Below, in pieces: positions 1-6,500 of a stretch of 7,558 nucleotides of DNA. Origin of the DNA: CAZGYE01 sp964530165 (GTDB lineage: Bacteria > Planctomycetota > Planctomycetia > Planctomycetales > Planctomycetaceae); NCBI GenBank assembly GCA_964530165.1, contig CAZGYE010000287.1, forward strand, positions 1-7,558, read 5' to 3'. Within the stretch, counting starts at the first letter, position 1; every line of letters begins with the position of its first letter. The position numbers and the translations under genes were made by a program. The notes beneath the pieces were generated by a model. It was not told the DNA's origin and searched no databases. It was given only the letters and a program-made list of their open reading frames with translations.

Positions 1-103
1 GCTCCTTCACGAACGACGCGGCCGCCAGGAAGCTGCGCTCCGGCCGGGGCAACGCGTTCGTCGCCTCTGAATCAGCAGTACGCTCCGTGTTGTGATCTCC
101 CAC
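1..103 (-). CDS. Possible 5' end of a divergent gene running off the left edge
   Basis: On the minus strand a frame is open from a stop complementary to 116-118 down to base 1. It could start with GTG (complement of 101-103) or the adjacent TTG (104-106). The product would begin with a polar stretch (VGDHNTERTADSEATN) and continue as ALPRPERSFLAAASFVKE at the edge. The last 19 codons before the edge nearly all end in G or C, as expected for coding DNA in this genome. The weak purine stretch AAGAGA lies just before the start. I do not recognise the family. The plus-strand frame 3-95 uses the same wobble positions, so the composition argument cannot decide the strand. I lean slightly to this reading because the start is plausible and the product looks protein-like. 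Confidence 0.3.
   Translation of the reverse strand, partial: MGDHNTERTADSEATNALPRPERSFLAAASFVKE
3..95 (+). CDS. Alternative reading: 3' tail of an upstream plus-strand gene
   Basis: This frame is open from the left edge to TGA at 93-95 and encodes 30 residues beginning SFTNDAARKLRSGRGNAF. Third codon positions are mostly G or C up to about base 65 and less so afterwards. That periodicity is shared with the minus-strand frame over the same bases, so at most one of the two is likely to be real. No family is recognised. No hairpin terminator follows the stop. Confidence 0.2.
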   Translation, partial: SFTNDAAARKLRSGRGNAFVASESAVRSVL

Positions 104-420
104 CAAATCTCTTGGTCAGGACCCTCAGCCAGCGTTATTCGTCGGCGTTGCGCCTTCCGAGGATGGATCTAGCTCTTCCGATCCGGACCGGGAACCAGAG
201 CGAAATGAACCCGCAGATTCTGGTACAGCCCCTCGAAGTGTGAGACAATTAAGAATATGGGACAAACTCTTTACGTAGATGAGCAACAGGAAGCTGTCAC
301 CAGTCGATCCCCGCCCCCGCATGTTGCCAGTCGGATTTCTATCTCGCGTGCCTTGGCAAAAGCCCGTCGCTGGCGGGAATCTCCGTCGAGGGAAGTCGAA
401 AATAAAGAAAGCAGAAAGCA
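104..420. other. Noncoding leader region upstream of the giant gene
   Basis: About 300 bases with less GC-rich, non-periodic composition. A 64-codon plus-strand frame at 257-451 and a 65-codon minus-strand frame at 125-322 lie here, but both lack the strong third-position G/C bias of the main gene, and the first overlaps its start. I see no convincing -35/-10 pair, no sigma-54 type element, no tRNA or riboswitch-like fold and no intrinsic terminator. The short inverted match GGATC (165-169) / GATCC (180-184) is too short to call. If the left-edge gene is divergent, promoters for both genes must lie here. Confidence 0.5.
407..420 (+). promoter_or_regulatory. Tandem GAAAGCA repeat abutting the GTG start, with no clear Shine-Dalgarno
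   Basis: Two identical 7-base copies, GAAAGCA at 407-413 and 414-420, sit directly before the GTG at 421. The surrounding stretch from about 391 is A/G-rich but has no GGAGG-like core at normal spacing. Initiation may therefore rely on a weak or unstructured purine-rich leader. An in-frame TAA at 403-405 rules out any earlier start for the gene. Confidence 0.35.
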
Positions 421-558
421 GTGTACGTCACTCCTTGGCTGCGTAGCTTAAAAAGACCGCTTCAGCAGGGAGGTCGTCGCTCGCGGCGGCACCCGTCGCG
501 TCGTCCCTTCACGCCAGCCCCGCAGGTCGAGGTGCTGGAAGACCGCACCCTGCTCTCT
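421..558 (+). other. Basic N-terminal region with LEPR-XLL motif
   Basis: Residues 1-46. A short start (MYVTPWLRSLKRP) is followed by an arginine-rich stretch (RR at 19-20, 22-23 and 27-28) and then VEVLEDRTLLS at 36-46. The LEPR-XLL motif is a known marker at the N-terminus of very large predicted surface proteins in planctomycetes. Its exact role is not established; a sorting or processing function is commonly supposed. There is no hydrophobic core of the length expected for a classical Sec signal peptide, and no twin-arginine signal with a following hydrophobic helix. Confidence 0.8.
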
Positions 559-3500
559 GGCGACTTTGGCGATGCACCGGATACTGGTGCCGGGACCGGG
601 GCCGGTAACTACGAGACGCTCTCGACGGACAATGGCCCGGTGCACACGGTCGTCGCCGGGTTGCGGATGGGGGCCACTGTCGATGAGGAAAGCATTGCCC
701 AGCAATCGCAATGCGCCGATGGAGACGATGATATCTCCCCCGTTGCTCAGAACCTTCCATCCGGCATCTTGTATAATGTGCAAATCGTTGGCATCGGGGG
801 AGGGGGTGGGGCAGGAACGCCTTCCGCCATGTTTCACCAGTCATTCACGGCGACCAAAGACGGCATGGATGCTGTGGAGTTTCGTTTCGCCCAATATGAC
901 TCTCCTTCGGGGTTTGTTGAAATACGTGAAGGCGCTGGACTTGGGGGCAACTTGCTAGGGACCTCAAACACTGTGCCCTTCACCAGCAGCCCAAGCAAAC
1001 ACTCTGCCGGTCCCCTACAAATTGTGCACTTCGACCTTCCATCGACTATACCGCTTACACCTGGCAACACATACACAGCCGTGTATTACAAGGTAACTGG
1101 CTCGAATTACTGGTTCGGAGGTTCTAGTGGTGACGCCTACGCGGGGGGCCAACTTACCAGCAGTCCAAACCACCCGGACTGGGACGCATGGTTCATCGTC
1201 CGCCAGGACTTACAGGACGACGAAGATGGGCTGCCTGAGCCGTCCTTCGATCTGGCGTTGACCGAGGGAACTTCGCCGGCGATCCGGGTCAACGTAACCA
1301 ACACTACCGGCAGTGCGGCGGCGCTTTACGGCTGGATCGACTATAACGGCAATGGTGTGTTCGAGAACACCACGGAACGCGCCTCGGTCTCCGTTCCGAA
1401 CGGCACTACCGGGACAGTGACCCTCACGTTCCCGGCCATTCCCGCTGGCACGGCTGGGACCACCTACACTCGCTTCCGTCTAAGCACGGACTCGGCGGCT
1501 GCCAATCCAACCGGTGCGGCGAGCGACGGCGAAGTGGAGGACTATGTGGTGTGGATTAACGTCCCGTACGTTGGTCAGGTAAAAACCCACCAGAAGATCA
1601 GACCCAACCAGGGCAACTTCACTGGATCCTTCGGCTGGATGTACAACTTCGGGGAATCAGTGACCAGTCTTGGGGACCTTGACGCGGATGGCGTGAACGA
1701 TCTGGTCGTGGGGGTCCCCGGCGATAACGACGGGGGTTCGGACCGCGGTGCGGTGTGGGTATTGTTCCTCAATTCCGACGGGACGGTCAAAAGCCATCAG
1801 AAAATCAGCGACACCGAAGGCGATTTCAGCGGCTTGCTGGATGACGGCGACGCTTTCGGCACGTCGGTGACCAGGTTGGGCGATCTGGACGGAGACGGCG
1901 TTACCGACCTAGCCGTAGGAGCCAGCGCCGACGATGACGAGGGCTACGGTCACGGCGCGCTGTGGGTGCTGTTCCTGAATGCGGACGGAACGGTCAAAGG
2001 CCACCAAAAGATCAGTTCTACCGCAGGCAACTTCACCGGCATGTTAGACATCAGTGACCGTTTCGGCGAATCGCTGACCAGTCTCGGCGACTTAGACGGC
2101 GACGGCGTGACCGACCTCGCCGTGGGGGCCGTTGGCGACGATGACGGCGTAATTGGCAACGGCCTTCGCGGGGCTGTATGGGTCTTGTTCCTTAATCCAG
2201 ACGGAACGGTCAAGAGCCACCAAAAGATCAGCTCTACCGCAGGCAACTTCACCGGAACGTTGGACAACTGGGACGAGTTTGGCAGTTCGGTCAGTAATCT
2301 AGGGGATTTAGACGCAGACGGCGTCATTGACCTAGCCGTGGGCGCCAGCCAGGACGAGGACGGGGGGGCAGACCGCGGCGCAGTCTGGCTGCTGTTCCTG
2401 AATGCTGACGGGACGGTCAAGAGCCATCAGAAAATCAGTGACACGGAGGGAAATTGCACGATCACGCTGGATGACATGGACTATTTTGGTGCCTCGGTGA
2501 CGAGTCTTGGCGACCTGGACGGAAACGGCGTGAGCGATGTCGCCGTAGGAGCCTCTGGCGACATCGCGGGCGCGGTGTGGGTTCTGTTCCTTAACGCCGA
2601 CGGGACAGTTAAGAGCCAACAAAAAATCAGCGACACCCAGGGCAACTTCACGGGCACACTGAACAACGGCGACTTCTTCGGCAATTCGGTGACTAATCTG
2701 GGCGACCTGAACGGAGACGGCACGACTGACTTGGCCGTGGGGGCCTACGCTGACGACGACAGTGGAGAAAATCGCGGCGCGGTGTGGATCCTGTCGCTAT
2801 GGGGACCCCGGGACTTCGGTGATGCTCCGGACTCCTACGGAACACGAGCAGGCGGTAACGGCGCCAGTCACGAAGCCATTGGGCCCGCGTTGGGCACGAA
2901 CCGTGACACGGAATTCGACGGCCAACCCACGGCCAACGCCGACGGCGACGACACGGCCGGCAGCTCGGACGACGAAGACGGCCTGGTTTCTCAATCGACG
3001 CTGACGGCCGGTAATAGCGGTACGGTGACGCTCAACGTGCAGGGAACCACCGGTACGCATTTCATCAACGCCTGGATCGATTTCAACGCCGACGGAGACT
3101 GGGCCGACACTGGCGAACAGATTGCCAGCGACTTCGCGGTGACCACGGACGGGAACCACACGATCACGTTCACCGTACCGGCCACAGTCGTCGCAGGGAA
3201 GACGGTAGCCCGATTCCGGCTGGACAGCAGCGGCGGGCTGTCTTTCACAGGTCAAGCCTCTGATGGCGAGGTCGAAGACCACCAAATCACGATCACGAGC
3301 CAATCAAGTACCCTTTATGTCGATGATGACTGGGCGGGCACGGACAACTTCGAGGACCCGGATGGGGGCGGTCCAGCATCGACCTTCGGCAACGACGCTT
3401 TCGCCTCGCTGCAACAGGCAGTGGACGCGGCGGCGGTGGGCGTCACGCTGAATGTCGCACCCGGCAACTACAACGGCGTTGTCGTGGAAAGGAACCTGAT

Positions 3501-6500
3501 AATCGACGGCGGCGGCGGCGAAGCCATTATTCAGGGTTCCTCGCCGGCGCTGACCGTCACGAATGGTGAGGTCATCGTCAAGAACGGAGTGACCTTCAGC
3601 CAAACGGCCAACGACCCGACCATTCTGGTTGAAAACGGTGGCAGCTTGACGCTCCAGAACAGCACCGTGAACGAAGCCAGCGGCTTCAACAACACGGCCA
3701 TTCAGGTCGATTCCGGCGGTGTGCTTGATCTCTCGTCGGATGACAACACGATCAATGTGATCGGTGCCGGCGGTGAGCTCATCGACTGGGCCGACGCGAA
3801 CCCCTTAGACATCGCCGGCAATACGCTGACGCTCGGCGGGGCTCCCTTTGCGGACAACTTCGCCATCGAGGATGCGATCACGCACGCCATGGACAACGCC
3901 GCAAACGGGTTGGTGACCTGGGTAGCGAACAACGTGTTCGTGACAACGAACACACTTGGCATCCAGCGCGGCATCGACGTTTCAGACGGCGTGAACGATA
4001 CGGTTTTCGGCTCGAACGACACGTTCACCGAGAACGTGAATCTAAACAAGGCTGTCACATTAAGCGGCGAGCTGACAATCGTCGGGCAGCTGCAGGTCAC
4101 AAATGCCGGCGCCACGTTGAACGCCGGCTTCAGCCCCGGAACAATGACGGTCTCCGACCTGGATCTCGTTTCCGGATCGACCTTCACGGCCGAACTGCAG
4201 GGTACCACACCCGGCACCGGGCACGATCAGTACGTCGTCAACGGTGCTGGCAATACGATCACGCTGGGCAACGCGACCCTGAACGTCCAGCTGTTGACGG
4301 GGTTCACGCCCTCGGGCGGCGATCAGTTCATGATCATCGACAATCAGACGGGCAACGCCATTCCGGATACGTTCAATGGTCTGCCGGAAGGCTCCCAGTT
4401 GCTCGCGGGCGGCGCGCCGCTCACAATCACCTACGTCGGTGGCGACGGGGACGACGTGGTACTCAGCTTCAACGACAAGCCGGTGATCGATGCGGGATCC
4501 GGCAACAATAACATCCAGCTCCGGTTGGACACAGGCGGGAATCTGGAAGTGGAGATCGATTCGATCGTCGTCTTCGATTCTCCGCTCAGCTACGTCAGCG
4601 CAATGACGATCAACGGCGAAAACGGCGACGACGCGCTGACTGTCGACTTCACGAACGGTGACCCGATCCCCAGTGGCGGATTGACCTTTAACGGCGGTGC
4701 TGGGGCGACCGACACAATGACGCTTACGAACGGTTCCGCCGAAACACTCTCGTATATCTTCAGCAATCAGAACGACGGATTCGTGGCCTTTGATACCGGC
4801 ACGGCCCTGCGCGGCCTCATTGACTGCCTGCTGGACGGTTCCGATCCCACGAGCTGTCTGAGCGTCTCGCTGACCTACGCCGGATTGGAGCCGATCACCG
4901 ACAACCTGTCGGCCACCAACCGCATCTTCGTGTTCTCAGATACCGACGATCAGATCCTCCTAGAAGACCTGACAGCGACCACGTCCCGCATTAGCAGCAA
5001 CAACAGCGAGACGACTACCTTCACGAACCCGACGGCCAGCTTGACTGTCTTCGCCGGTGGAGGTGACGACGCGGTCAATGGCTCGATGAGCAGTTATGGT
5101 TCGTTCCTGTTGGGCGGCTCAGGGACTGATACCGTCACCGGCGGGCCGGCGGCCGATACCCTCAACGGTGGACCTGGAGTCGACACGCTCGACGGCAAGT
5201 CGGGAAGGGACCGCGTGTTCGAACAGGCCGACAGCGATTTCCGGCTGTTCGACGATCGCGTGGTGTTCAAGGCCTTGGAGCTGGACCACACGACATTCGA
5301 AATCACCAGCGGCGCCACGAGCTTCTTTTCCAACATCGAAGAAGCCCATTTGAGTGGTGGTGTCGGTGACAACCTGATGCGGGCCGGCACCTTCAGCTTG
5401 GGGCCGGTGACTCTGGAAGGATTGGGCGGAAACGACACCCTGGTCGCTACAAACCGTGGTGACAGTCTGGACGGTGGAGCCGGCCACGACTTGATCCGAG
5501 CTCGTGCAGGCGCTGATACGTTGACCGGTGGCACCGGGCCGGGAGGCTCCAATACGCTCTTCGGCGGGGTCGGCCGCGATCTGCTCTTCGAGACGGACCA
5601 GAACCCGGCCTTCACGCTGCCTGATGGCAGCTCACGTGTGGTGCCCATGACCATAACTCGCGGCTTCGGAACTGCCGACGAGCTGTTCATCCCGGGCGAT
5701 GCAGGGTTCGGAGATACCGGTGTCGAGGGCACTCATACCTTCTTTGAGGGGATCGAGACGGCCTGGCTCATCGGCGGTTCGAACGACAACGACATCGAAG
5801 TTGAGACTTGGGACGAGATCGGCATGACCACCTTGGAGGGTCGGGACGGGGACGACACGATCCGCGGGGCCGGCAATGCGGACTGCATTCTTGGCGGCAA
5901 TGGCGACGATGAGTTGTACGGCGACTCGGTCGGCGGCTCCGGCAACGACACCATTAACGGAGAAGCAGGCGACGACCTGATCCGCGGCGGCGGCGGACGC
6001 GACCTGCTGTTCGGTGGATCGCCAACAGCCGGCAATAACGACGACACCATCTATGGCGGCGGTGGCGACGACACCATCTACGCGACTCATCACGACGGGA
6101 CAACATCCGCTGACGTGCTGACAGGCAGGATCACCGTTGCTGCGAGCCCTCTGGATGACCAAGTGATCGGCCTTGGAAATCCCGATCCGTTCCCCATCGG
6201 CTTGCCGGTACTCGGTTCGGTCGTTGATGGGAACAACAGGCTCTCCGGTGATTCCGGCGCCGATTTGATCTTCGGCGGGCGGGAGCCGGATACGATCTAC
6301 GGCGGGTCGCAGGACGACCTGATCTTCACCGGCGTCAAATTGACCGGAGCAGCCGGTGCGGACGACCAGACCGGCGGCGATTGGGCTAACGCCGGCAGCG
6401 GTGCCGATACGTTGTACGGATCAGAAGGAAGCTCTCCCTCTCCCATCGGTAAGGATACCCTGCGCGGGGGCAGTGGCAACGACCTGATCACCGGAGGCGA

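Noticed and set aside
165..184. GGATC...GATCC as a terminator or operator hairpin
   Set aside because: Only a five-base stem with a ten-base loop and no following T tract.
125..322. Minus-strand frame of 65 codons in the leader
   Set aside because: Low coding bias, low-complexity Ser/Gly-rich product and no start context.
257..451. Plus-strand frame of 64 codons overlapping the start of the giant gene
   Set aside because: Its third positions lack the strong G/C bias of the real gene, it overlaps the supported GTG start in another frame, it has no clear ribosome binding site and the product resembles nothing known to me.
796..815. G-rich run GGGGGAGGGGGTGGGG as a possible G-quadruplex or slippage site
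   Set aside because: Only three long G tracts plus a GG, and it is fully explained as a polyglycine linker at the edge of an inserted domain; the frame continues intact.
1575..2723. Minus-strand repetitive frames opposite the FG-GAP units
   Set aside because: Periodic only because the sense strand is periodic; their repeated motifs simply mirror HQKIS and LGDLDGDG codons.
3313..4470. Pectate lyase enzyme
   Set aside because: The opening looks like the beta-helix family but no catalytic Asp/Lys/Arg set can be placed, and the second half is passenger-like; only the fold is supported.
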